From Limiplasma pullistercoris (GTDB taxonomy: Bacteria > Bacillota > Clostridia > Christensenellales > Aristaeellaceae): a DNA stretch of 23,781 bases. A program made the position numbers and the translations under genes. Positions 1 to 7,815 of the stretch are shown one piece after another; positions within the stretch are counted from its first letter, which is position 1, and every line of letters starts with the position of its first letter. The DNA is taken from assembly GCA_018715165.1 (NCBI GenBank), contig DVMC01000165.1:1-23781 (forward strand), in the 5' to 3' direction. The notes under the pieces were generated by a model. It was given only the letters and a program-made list of their open reading frames with translations. It made no database searches and had not been told where the DNA came from.

Positions 1-39
1 GGGCGGCTGACGCCCCGGACGCGACCGAAGAAAGATTGA
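1..39 (+). CDS. possible 3' end of an upstream gene (partial)
   Basis: The first bases before ftsZ can be read as the end of an open frame that enters from outside the window. Frame 1 gives about twelve residues ending in a basic tail (TRPKKD) and a TGA at 37-39. Frame 3 stays open to a TGA at 60-62 inside ftsZ, but uses more codons that are rare in this window (AGA, AGT, AGG), so frame 1 is preferred. A gene next to ftsZ is often another division gene, but nothing here identifies it. Confidence 0.3.
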   Translation, partial: GRLTPRTRPKKD

Positions 40-54
40 GTAGGGGGATGCACT

Positions 55-1569
<1,515 letters not shown>

Positions 1570-1581
1570 AGACGCCCAAGT

Positions 1582-1616
1582 GGCCCCGCCCTCCCAGCCG
1601 GAGGCGGGGCCGTTTT
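1582..1616 (+). terminator. rho-independent terminator of ftsZ
   Basis: GGCCCCGCC at 1582-1590 pairs with GGCGGGGCC at 1603-1611. The stem extends by TCC/GGA after a one-base bulge and is followed by TTTT at 1613-1616. It lies 13 bases after the ftsZ stop and before the darA promoter, so ftsZ is probably not cotranscribed with darA. Confidence 0.9.
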
Positions 1617-1635
1617 GATACGATAAACCAGCCTG

Positions 1636-1664
1636 TTGCGAAAACGTCCTTTTTGTTGTATACT
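1636..1664 (+). promoter_or_regulatory. sigma-A-type promoter for darA-holB-ricT
   Basis: TTGCGA at 1636-1641 and TATACT at 1659-1664 are separated by 17 bases. The site lies just after the ftsZ terminator and about 40 bases before the darA start. Confidence 0.75.
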
Positions 1665-1704
1665 AAAGACGGAACTCAAAGACCGATGGGGGAGGGATAG
1701 CCGT

Positions 1705-2034
1705 ATGAAATTAATCATCGCTATCGTACAGGATGAGGACGCTTCCCGCTTGATCAGCCAACTGATGAATGATGGCTTTGGCGTCACCAAGCTGGCCACC
1801 ACCGGCGGCTTCCTGCGCGCGGGCAACACTACGCTGCTTGTAGGCGTGGATGATGACCGCTTCCAGGCCGCGATGGATGTCATTGAAAAGGTGTGCAAGA
1901 GCCGCAAGCAGATTGCGCCGTCTCCCGCTTCCATGGTGGGCATGCCGGGCTCCTACACGCCGTATCCCATTGAGGTGGTCGTAGGCGGAGCCACGATCTT
2001 CGTGCTCACGGTGGATCAGTTTATCAAGCTGTAA
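1705..2034 (+). CDS. darA: cyclic-di-AMP receptor protein DarA/PstA
   Basis: Small PII-like cytoplasmic protein that binds the second messenger cyclic di-AMP. Its downstream partner is not established in most species. The 109-residue product begins MKLIIAIVQDEDASRL and carries the family signature KLATTGGFLRAGNTT (about residues 29-43), then GVDDDR, and the C-terminal block YPIEVVVGGATIFVL. These match the B. subtilis YaaQ/DarA pattern along the full length, and the length is as usual. The ATG at 1705 follows a GGGGGAGGG SD at 1688-1696; an upstream in-frame TTG at 1636 is part of the -35 box and is not a start. holB and ricT follow, as in the Bacillus yaaQ-yaaR-holB-yaaT locus but without yaaR. 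Confidence 0.95.
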   Translation: MKLIIAIVQDEDASRLISQLMNDGFGVTKLATTGGFLRAGNTTLLVGVDDDRFQAAMDVIEKVCKSRKQIAPSPASMVGMPGSYTPYPIEVVVGGATIFVLTVDQFIKL

Positions 2035-2054
2035 ACCCCAGGAAAGGAACCGCA

Positions 2055-3077
2055 TTGACACAGATCGCACCCAGCGCGCCGCCGCCCGCGTTCCCCTTTG
2101 ATAAGGGTTTTCATGCGGGCGTCGGCGTGGTGGCGAACCAGTTTATTCACCGGCAAATGGTGCACGCATATCTGCTGACGGGCGCGCGCGGGCTTGGCAA
2201 GCGGACCCTTGCCAGAACGCTGGCCAGCGCCCTGTTTTGCACGTCCGAAAACAGGCCCTGCGGGCGCTGCGAGGCTTGCCGCCGCGTGCTGGACGGAAAC
2301 GAACCCGATGTGATCACGCTTTTTGCCGATGACGGCAAGCAGATCGGCGTGGACCGCGTGCGTGAGGTGATTCAGAAAACCAGCCAGCATGCCTTTGGCG
2401 ACGGCTGGCGCGTGGTGCTGATCGAGCCGGTGGAGAAGATGACGCCCCAGGCGCAGAACGCGCTGCTCAAATCGCTGGAGGAGCCCCTCGCTCGTGTGGT
2501 TTTTCTTTTGATGACGCATGAGCTCACCGCCACGCTGGGTACCATCGCCTCGCGCTGCGTGCGCGTGAAGCTCTCCCCCTGGCCGGACGAGCGGCTTCGG
2601 GAGGCACTTTTGGAGGCGGGGTATCCGCCGGAGCGCGTGACCGACGTGCTGCCGCGCAGCGCGGGCAACATCGGACAGGCTCTGGAGCTGCTCAAGGAGG
2701 GCGGAGACGGGGGAGCGCAGGAATTTGTGACCGCAGCCCTGTCCATTGCCACCGACGCGGAGGCCGTGGGGCTGAGCACCCGGCTCAAGGAGGGCCGCGA
2801 GGCCGCGGACGGATACCTTGCCGCGCTGGAGCAGGCCATTTACCAGGCGCTGCTGGCGCGCACGGGCCGCCTGAACGTGGAGGCGCTCAAGGCCTACCCC
2901 GTGTTGTGGAGGACAGCAGCGGAAAGGGCGCCTGTCCGGGATCTGAACGGACTACTGACGGCCGTGCTGGATGCGCGGCGACTGAAGGCCGGGCAGGTCA
3001 ACTGGCAATCCAACATCGACCACCTCATGATGAGGTTATTGGAGGAGCATACCAAATGGCGACAGTCGTTGGCGTAA
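2055..3077 (+). CDS. holB: DNA polymerase III delta prime subunit
   Basis: AAA+ clamp-loader subunit that works with DnaX and delta to load the sliding clamp. The 340-residue product has a P-loop-like GARGLGKRT at 43-51 and a four-cysteine zinc module (Cys62, 69, 72, 75). It also has the conserved helix NALLKSLEEP at 135-144 and the SRC motif at 166-168, which supplies the trans-acting arginine finger in clamp loaders. Length is normal for the family. It uses a TTG start at 2055 after an AGGAAAGG SD just past the darA stop. Its 3' end overlaps the ricT start by 22 bp, which implies translational coupling. Confidence 0.93.
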   Translation: MTQIAPSAPPPAFPFDKGFHAGVGVVANQFIHRQMVHAYLLTGARGLGKRTLARTLASALFCTSENRPCGRCEACRRVLDGNEPDVITLFADDGKQIGVDRVREVIQKTSQHAFGDGWRVVLIEPVEKMTPQAQNALLKSLEEPLARVVFLLMTHELTATLGTIASRCVRVKLSPWPDERLREALLEAGYPPERVTDVLPRSAGNIGQALELLKEGGDGGAQEFVTAALSIATDAEAVGLSTRLKEGREAADGYLAALEQAIYQALLARTGRLNVEALKAYPVLWRTAAERAPVRDLNGLLTAVLDARRLKAGQVNWQSNIDHLMMRLLEEHTKWRQSLA

Positions 3078-4123
3078 GGTTTAAAAACGCAGGAAAGCTA
3101 TATTATTTTGACCCCGGCAGGCTGTGGCCCGCGGCGGGCAGCTATGTGATCGTTGAAACCGCGCGCGGGGTGGAGTACGGGCAGGTCATCACGGGCGTTC
3201 GGCAGGTGGACGACGACCTGATTGCCTCACCGCTCAAGCAGGTGCTGCGCATCGCCACGGAGGGCGACGCCCAGCACGCCGCGGAAAACGAGCGCTTTGA
3301 AAAGGAGGCCTACCGCATCTGCCAGCACAAGATTGAGGAGCACAAGCTGGACATGAAGCTGGTGGGTGTGGAGCAGACCTTTGACAACGCGAAAATCCTG
3401 TTTTACTTTACGGCCAACGGCCGCGTGGATTTCCGTTCGCTGGTCAAGGATCTCGCCTCGGTGTTTCATACGCGCATCGAGTTGCGCCAGATCGGCGTAA
3501 GGGACGAGGCGAAGATGCTTGGCGGCCTGGGTCCGTGCGGCAGGCCGATCTGCTGCGGCTCCTTCCTGGGCGATTTCCAGCCCGTGAGCATCAAGATGGC
3601 CAAGGAACAGAACCTCTCGCTCAACCCCACCAAGATTTCCGGCGTATGCGGCAGATTGATGTGCTGCCTGAAATTTGAGCAGGACCATTACGAAAGCACG
3701 CGCAAGCGCATGCCCAAGACCGGCAAGGAAGTGGAAACCCCCGACGGCGTGGGAACGGTGACGGACATCAACGTGCTTAAGGAGACGCTGACCGTCAAAC
3801 TCAACAAGGGCGATTCGGTGGAGTTCAAGACCTATCCGCTGGAGGAGATCAAGTGGAATAAGCCTGCCCCGCAGCCTGCCGCCGAATCCCGCGCCCAGGA
3901 GGGCAAGGGACAGGAAGGCGGGCGCGGTGGGCGCGGACAGGGCCGCCGCAGCCGTCAGAACCGGGCGCTTTTGCCCACCGACCCGTCAGGGCCTGCGCCG
4001 GTCATGCCTGCGGAGGCGGATGAGCTGCCCCCGGAGGTGGAGGAACCTTGCGCCGACGAGGGTGCGGGCGACTGGCTCAAGGCTGTGGAGGATGCGCTGA
4101 AAGCCGCGCAGGAAAAGGAATAA
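3056..4123 (+). CDS. ricT: PSP1-domain protein RicT (YaaT)
   Basis: RicT is part of the RicA-RicF-RicT (Y-complex) that in B. subtilis carries iron-sulfur clusters and supports RNase Y mRNA processing, competence, biofilm formation and sporulation. The 355-residue product has the PSP1 core with cysteines in CGRPICC (Cys161, 166, 167) and CGRLMCC (Cys198, 203, 204), matching the cluster-binding set of the family. The start is ATG 3056, with GGAGGAG at 3041-3047, inside the end of holB; a longer upstream frame only reads holB out of frame. Residues from about 270 form an extra tail of roughly 85 residues: first Gly/Arg/Gln-rich and basic (GGRGGRGQGRRSRQNR), then acidic. The usual family length is about 270-300. 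No ricA or ricF lies nearby. Confidence 0.93.
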   Translation: MATVVGVRFKNAGKLYYFDPGRLWPAAGSYVIVETARGVEYGQVITGVRQVDDDLIASPLKQVLRIATEGDAQHAAENERFEKEAYRICQHKIEEHKLDMKLVGVEQTFDNAKILFYFTANGRVDFRSLVKDLASVFHTRIELRQIGVRDEAKMLGGLGPCGRPICCGSFLGDFQPVSIKMAKEQNLSLNPTKISGVCGRLMCCLKFEQDHYESTRKRMPKTGKEVETPDGVGTVTDINVLKETLTVKLNKGDSVEFKTYPLEEIKWNKPAPQPAAESRAQEGKGQEGGRGGRGQGRRSRQNRALLPTDPSGPAPVMPAEADELPPEVEEPCADEGAGDWLKAVEDALKAAQEKE

Positions 4124-4148
4124 GGCCGTTTCGGGATGTAACAAATAC

Positions 4149-4177
4149 TTGCAATCGGCCCCTATTCGTGATATGAT
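4149..4177 (+). promoter_or_regulatory. sigma-A-type promoter for the ferredoxin gene
   Basis: TTGCAA at 4149-4154 and TATGAT at 4172-4177 have a 17-base spacer. They lie about 60 bases upstream of the ferredoxin start and 26 bases after the ricT stop. No clear terminator separates ricT from this promoter. Confidence 0.75.
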
Positions 4178-4235
4178 GTGTGCGAGCGATGACCGGGTAC
4201 CGGTTGCCGCCATTGCGATACCGGGAGGTGAAACC

Positions 4236-4406
4236 ATGGCATACCAGATTTCCGATGATTGCATCAGCTGCGGCGCCTGCCAGGCTGAATGCCCCGTCGA
4301 CGCGATTTCCGAAGGCGACGGCAAGTATGTGATCGATGCGGACAAGTGCATCGAGTGCGGCGCTTGCGCCGGCACCTGCCCCGTGGGCGCTCCCGCTCAG
4401 GCGTGA
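4236..4406 (+). CDS. 2[4Fe-4S] ferredoxin
   Basis: Clostridial-type small electron carrier of 56 residues for low-potential redox reactions in the cytoplasm. The two cluster motifs are complete: CxxCxxCxxxCP at Cys9, 12, 15, 19 and again at Cys38, 41, 44, 48, arranged as the usual pseudo-twofold repeat with about 18 residues between motifs. Length matches classic 55-residue clostridial ferredoxins. The start at 4236 has a strong GGGAGGTG SD at 4223-4230; a longer in-frame reading from 4149 starts in the promoter and is rejected. It is flanked by its own promoter and terminator, so it is probably a single-gene transcript, which fits a highly expressed general electron carrier. Confidence 0.96.
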   Translation: MAYQISDDCISCGACQAECPVDAISEGDGKYVIDADKCIECGACAGTCPVGAPAQA

Positions 4407-4424
4407 CGTCAGCGTTGCAGAAAG

Positions 4425-4463
4425 AACAGAACAGCGCGCCAGTGACGCGGTGTTCTGTTTTTC
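4425..4463 (+). terminator. terminator of the ferredoxin gene
   Basis: AACAGAACA at 4425-4433 pairs with TGTTCTGTT at 4451-4459; the inner GCGC/GCGG bases extend it with one mismatch. A T-rich run follows (TTTTTCGTTTTC). Confidence 0.85.
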
Positions 4464-4493
4464 GTTTTCGGTAAGTTCAAAGGAGGGCGAAAG

Positions 4494-4919
4494 GTGGGCA
4501 CGGAGCAGCGGGAAGCGGCCATCCGCCGCTGGTTTGAGATGTGGTTGCTGGGCAGGGACCTGGGCATTGCCGGCCTTTTTTCACCGGATGCGCGCTATAT
4601 CGAAAGCTGGGGTCCGGCCTATCAGGGCGTCCATCGGATTGAACACTGGTTCCATGAGTGGAATACCCGCGGAAAAGTGGCGGAGTGGATCATCCTGCAG
4701 TTCTTCCACAAGCCGGATCAGACGGCGGTGGAATGGCGCTTTCGGGCGGAGATGAACGATGGGACAGTCCAGGCGTTCGACGGCGTTTCTTTGGTTCGTT
4801 GGGACGATGAGGGACGAATTTGCTTCTTGCAGGAGTTCGGCTGCAATACCGACACCTATGACCCTTATGAAAAAGGCCCCGTCCCGCAGTTTCGCAGCGA
4901 AACGTCGCTGTGGTTCTAG
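4494..4919 (+). CDS. NTF2/SnoaL-like fold protein
   Basis: The 141-residue protein is of the small cone-shaped nuclear-transport-factor-2-like class, whose members include SnoaL-type cyclases and isomerases and many unassigned proteins. The N-terminal helix pattern (AAIRRWFEMWLLGRD), an early FSPDARYIESWG strand, a GVHRIEHWFHEWN segment and the alternating beta strands with Trp, Phe and acidic residues (about 60-130) match the fold. No catalytic set can be named with confidence. GTG start at 4494 after an AGGAGGG SD at 4481-4487. It follows the ferredoxin terminator and no clear promoter was seen. The substrate is unknown. Confidence 0.7.
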   Translation: MGTEQREAAIRRWFEMWLLGRDLGIAGLFSPDARYIESWGPAYQGVHRIEHWFHEWNTRGKVAEWIILQFFHKPDQTAVEWRFRAEMNDGTVQAFDGVSLVRWDDEGRICFLQEFGCNTDTYDPYEKGPVPQFRSETSLWF

Positions 4920-4934
4920 GTGGGAGAAGAGGCG

Positions 4935-4969
4935 AAAAAACGCGGCATGGCAAGCGCCATGTCGCGTTT
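4935..4969 (-). terminator. distal minus-strand hairpin terminator, partly bidirectional
   Basis: A 14-bp stem pairs 4938-4951 with 4956-4969 (one G-U pair) around a 4-base loop. On the minus strand it is followed by six T (A-run 4935-4940), so it ends the CNNM-HAD transcript. On the plus strand, where only a short T-rich run follows, it may also end the NTF2-like transcript. Confidence 0.75.
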
Positions 4970-4979
4970 ATATCCCCCC

Positions 4980-5012
4980 AAAAGGCCCTGCCGCATATTT
5001 GCCGGCAGGGCC
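4980..5012 (-). terminator. proximal minus-strand hairpin terminator
   Basis: GGCCCTGCCG at 4984-4993 pairs with CGGCAGGGCC at 5003-5012, followed on the minus strand by TTTT (4983-4980). It lies 8 bases past the HAD gene stop and forms a tandem with the hairpin at 4935-4969. Confidence 0.7.
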
Positions 5013-5019
5013 GCTATGG

Positions 5020-5652
5020 TCAGGGAAGAAGCAGGCGGGTCAATTCCGCCATGCTGCCTGCGCGCAGGTCCGCCCGCAGGTTGGGGTAGAAGCCATCGGG
5101 GTCAAACAGCACGCCGCGCATGCCTGCGTTGTGCCCTGCCTCGATGTCGATGTCACGGTCGCCCACCATGGCGGCCTCGGCCGGGTCGATGGCGTTGCGG
5201 GCCAGCAGGCAGCGAAGCGCGTCCGGCGCAGGCTTGTGAGGAAAGCCGTCCTCGCTGGTCACGCCGTCGGAAAACAGGGACCACAGGCCGTCCTGCTCCA
5301 GCTGCTCCACGGCGCGATGGTCGCGGTGGGTGTAGAGATAGTGGCGCACGCCCGCGGCGTGAAGCGTCCGCAGGCATTCGCCCAGGCCGGCATAGGGCGC
5401 AAAGGCGCTTTCCCTGGCGTGATAACGCGCGAACACCTCCATCACGCGCGCAACGTCCAGCCCCGCCATCCCGGCGCAGTGCTGCGCCGCGGAAAACACC
5501 GAGACCTTCAGCAGGGAAAGGGCCTCCCGCGGCGTGACCAGCGCGGAACAGCCCAGCTCATCCAGCGTGCACAGAAAGGCATGGGTCACGTTAGGATAGG
5601 AGTCGTACAGCGTTCCGTCAAAATCCCAGAACAGATGGCGAACAGGCTTCAT
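5020..5652 (-). CDS. HAD-superfamily hydrolase, phosphoglycolate-phosphatase-like
   Basis: Predicted cytoplasmic phosphatase of the HAD subfamily I type (helical C1 cap). The 210-residue product shows motif I DFDGT at 10-14 (Asp10 nucleophile, Asp12 acid/base), a motif II threonine in YTHR (Thr108), motif III Lys140 in GFPHKPAPD, and motif IV VGDRDIDI (Asp165, Asp169) for magnesium binding. All key residues are present, so it should be active, but the substrate cannot be read from sequence. The ATG at 5652 overlaps the stop of the CNNM gene by four bases (ATGA), so translation is coupled. Two hairpin terminators follow. Confidence 0.88.
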   Translation of the reverse strand: MKPVRHLFWDFDGTLYDSYPNVTHAFLCTLDELGCSALVTPREALSLLKVSVFSAAQHCAGMAGLDVARVMEVFARYHARESAFAPYAGLGECLRTLHAAGVRHYLYTHRDHRAVEQLEQDGLWSLFSDGVTSEDGFPHKPAPDALRCLLARNAIDPAEAAMVGDRDIDIEAGHNAGMRGVLFDPDGFYPNLRADLRAGSMAELTRLLLP

Positions 5653-7040
5653 TCGTCTTTCCCCTCATCGGCCTTTTCGCCCTCTTTGGGGTCGGCCTTG
5701 TCAGGCGACTCTTCCTCGGACGCCTCCGGCTCCACCTTGCTGACCAGGGCCTTTTCCACGCGATGGTCCACGATGCTCTCCACCTGGATGTGCAGGCCGT
5801 GCATGGTCACTTCCGGCGTGCTGCCGTCTTCGGGAATGCTGTCGAAGGAGCTGAATACCATGCCGCCCAGCGTGTCGTATTCCTCTTCCAGCGGCAGGTC
5901 CACCTCCAGCGCCTCGGCCAGGGTTTCCAGGTCCACGGTGCCGGTGACCCGCCACAGGTTGTCGCTCAGCTTTTCAATTTCGGCGTCCTCGTTGGGGTCA
6001 AATTCGTCGTAGATGTTGCCGACGATCTCTTCCAGCAGGTCCTCCATGGTCACGATGCCGCTCATGCCGCCGTATTCGTCCACGACGATGGCCAGATGCG
6101 TCTTTTGCTTTTGCATGTTGCTAAACAGCGTGTCTGCGGGCACGGTTTCGGGTACCAGATAGGGACGGCGCAGCAGCTCGCGCAGGGGCTTGGGCGCGTC
6201 CAGCTGGGCGTTGAGCAGGAAATCGCGGGTGTTGAGCACGCCTACGATATCATCGATATCGCTGTCATATACCGGGAAGCGGCTCAGGCCGCTTTCACGA
6301 ATGGTACGGAGGATCTCCTCGCTGCTTTCGCCCACATGCAGGGCCACCACATCCATGCGGTGCACCATCACGTCGGCCGCGGTGGTGTTGTTGAACTCAA
6401 AGATGTTTTCGATCATGGCGCGCTCATCCTGCTCGATGGCGCCGTTTTCGCTGCCGATATCCACCATCATGCGGATCTCCTCCTCGGTGACTTCCTCGGA
6501 GGAATCATTGGGGTTGATGCGCAGGAGGCGCAGCATTCCATTGGTGGAGACGGTGAGCAGCCACACCAGGGGCAGGAAGAATTTCGACATGCCCCGGATG
6601 ATCGGGCAGGCGATGCGGGCGATGCGTTCGGGGTCCTTGAGCGCGATGCGCTTGGGCACCAATTCACCCAGCACGATCATGAAATAGCTTAGGATCAGCG
6701 TGATAAGCACCACGCATACGGTGTGCAAAACGGCGGGGGAAAGCAAAGTAAAGCCCGCGCGGGTCAACGCGCCCGAAAGCACGGAAGCGAAGCTGTCCGC
6801 CGCAAAGGCGCTGGCCAGGAAGCCGCTGAGCGTGATGCAGACCTGAATGGTGGACAGGAAGCGCGTGGGCGATTCGATCATGTGCAGCATGAGCGCGGCC
6901 TTCTTATCGCCGTCCTCTGCCTGCTTGCGGATCCGATTTTCATTGAGAGATACCACCGCCGTTTCGGTGGAGGCGAAAAACGCGTTGATGAGAATCAACA
7001 GAAGCTGAAACAGAAGCTGACTGCCTATGGGGTCGTCCAA
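5649..7040 (-). CDS. CNNM/CorC-family membrane protein (HlyC/CorC type)
   Basis: Inner-membrane protein of the class linked to magnesium or cobalt efflux and tolerance; older annotations call it hemolysin. The 463 residues show a DUF21 transmembrane domain (hydrophobic segments near 5-30, 60-90, 100-130 and 145-170), a CBS pair (about 218-345, with the family stretch VVDEYGGMSGIVTMEDLLEEIVG written here in two parts: VVDEYGGMSG and IVTMEDLLEEIVG, 319-341) and a C-terminal CorC_HlyC domain (about 355-435). A charged Glu/Lys/Asp tail follows (437-463). It starts at TTG 7040 with an AAGGAGG SD at 7048-7054. The HAD gene is coupled downstream. Ion specificity is not shown by the sequence. Confidence 0.92.
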   Translation of the reverse strand: MDDPIGSQLLFQLLLILINAFFASTETAVVSLNENRIRKQAEDGDKKAALMLHMIESPTRFLSTIQVCITLSGFLASAFAADSFASVLSGALTRAGFTLLSPAVLHTVCVVLITLILSYFMIVLGELVPKRIALKDPERIARIACPIIRGMSKFFLPLVWLLTVSTNGMLRLLRINPNDSSEEVTEEEIRMMVDIGSENGAIEQDERAMIENIFEFNNTTAADVMVHRMDVVALHVGESSEEILRTIRESGLSRFPVYDSDIDDIVGVLNTRDFLLNAQLDAPKPLRELLRRPYLVPETVPADTLFSNMQKQKTHLAIVVDEYGGMSGIVTMEDLLEEIVGNIYDEFDPNEDAEIEKLSDNLWRVTGTVDLETLAEALEVDLPLEEEYDTLGGMVFSSFDSIPEDGSTPEVTMHGLHIQVESIVDHRVEKALVSKVEPEASEEESPDKADPKEGEKADEGKDE

Positions 7041-7061
7041 GAGAATACCTCCTTGCGGATT

Positions 7062-7076
7062 TGCGGCTCAGCCGCA
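7062..7076. repeat. 15-base palindrome in the CNNM 5' leader
   Basis: TGCGGCT-C-AGCCGCA is a perfect dyad around one base. It lies between the predicted transcription start and the ribosome binding site of the CNNM gene, so it would fold at the extreme 5' end of the mRNA or act as an operator. Confidence 0.6.
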
Positions 7077-7085
7077 TAATACAGC

Positions 7086-7094
7086 ATTATAGCA
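7086..7094 (-). promoter_or_regulatory. extended -10 promoter of the CNNM-HAD operon
   Basis: On the minus strand TGCTATAAT (7094 to 7086) is a perfect extended -10 element. No good -35 lies 16-18 bases upstream, which is common for extended -10 promoters. The start site would fall near 7079, about 40 bases before the TTG start. Confidence 0.65.
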
Positions 7095-7135
7095 TAAAAC
7101 AGCGCCATATGCATCCATTTTATGTGAAATGAATG

Positions 7136-7162
7136 AAAAAACCCACGCCGGGCGGGCGCGGG
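7136..7162 (-). terminator. terminator of the wecE-DUF308 block
   Basis: On the minus strand CCCGCGCC (7162-7155) pairs with GGCGTGGG (7149-7142), one G-U pair, loop of five, followed by six T (7141-7136). It lies 19 bases past the DUF308 gene stop. Confidence 0.85.
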
Positions 7163-7181
7163 AGAGGCAGTGCGCACGGCG

Positions 7182-7763
7182 TTACATGCGCGCATTGTTT
7201 TCCAGCGTCCGCCGGAAATCCTTGATCCTTTTGTTGAGCATCAGGAAGGATACCAGGTCCAGCACGCCTTCCACCATCAGGGAAACCCCTACGAACTGGG
7301 TCAGCACCGAGGCGATGAACAGGGGACGGGTGATAGCTAGCGCGCCCAGCACGAAGGACACAAGCGCGGCCACCAGAGCATACCACCAGCGCTGATCGCC
7401 GATGCGCTTGAGATCAGCCGTCATCTGCACCTTGCCAAAGCCGCCCACCAGCAGCGCTACGCCCCAGACGAAGGGCAGCACCTCAGCCAGGAAGAGAGGA
7501 TTGAACAGCAGGAGCAGCGCAAAGCACAGCGCCACCAGGCCGGCGGCCAGCTGCAGCCCCATCACGCCGTCCAGGATGCTGCCGCGCAGATAGGATACGA
7601 TGGAACGCACGCCCACTGCGCACAGAAGAAGCGCCAGCGCCACGTTGGCGATGCTTAGCGCCAGGTTGGGCAGCAGCAGAAGCAGCAGGCCGCACACCAG
7701 GTAGAATACGATGGCGGTCCAGTAGGAGGAATTGCGGTTGAAATCACGGGTAAAGATCGTCAT
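7182..7763 (-). CDS. DUF308 / HdeD-family membrane protein
   Basis: A 193-residue polytopic membrane protein with about six hydrophobic helices (near residues 14-36, 38-58, 66-90, 94-115, 127-146 and 150-172) and short loops. The two-fold internal pattern and the length agree with the HdeD/DUF308 family, named after an E. coli acid-resistance membrane protein; the molecular function is not established. It is the last gene of the minus-strand block, 52 bases after wecE without a terminator between, so it is probably cotranscribed. The ATG at 7763 is preceded by AGAAAGG at 7780-7786, about 16 bases away, with a small GCGTT/AACGC hairpin (7765-7777) in between that would shorten the effective spacing. 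Confidence 0.82.
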   Translation of the reverse strand: MTIFTRDFNRNSSYWTAIVFYLVCGLLLLLLPNLALSIANVALALLLCAVGVRSIVSYLRGSILDGVMGLQLAAGLVALCFALLLLFNPLFLAEVLPFVWGVALLVGGFGKVQMTADLKRIGDQRWWYALVAALVSFVLGALAITRPLFIASVLTQFVGVSLMVEGVLDLVSFLMLNKRIKDFRRTLENNARM

Positions 7764-7815
7764 GGCGTTGAAAACGCATCCTTTCTTGTCAATTCAATGG
7801 GTTGGGAAAGGCGCC

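Noticed and set aside
2906..3055. A longer N-terminus for RicT from 2906
   Set aside because: The added 50 residues overlap holB in another frame and show no conserved sequence; the ATG at 3056 has a strong SD and the family start MATVVGVRF.
4759..6012. A 417-codon plus-strand frame over the NTF2-like gene end, two terminators and the HAD and CNNM genes
   Set aside because: It runs through two hairpin terminators and is antisense to conserved HAD and CBS motifs.
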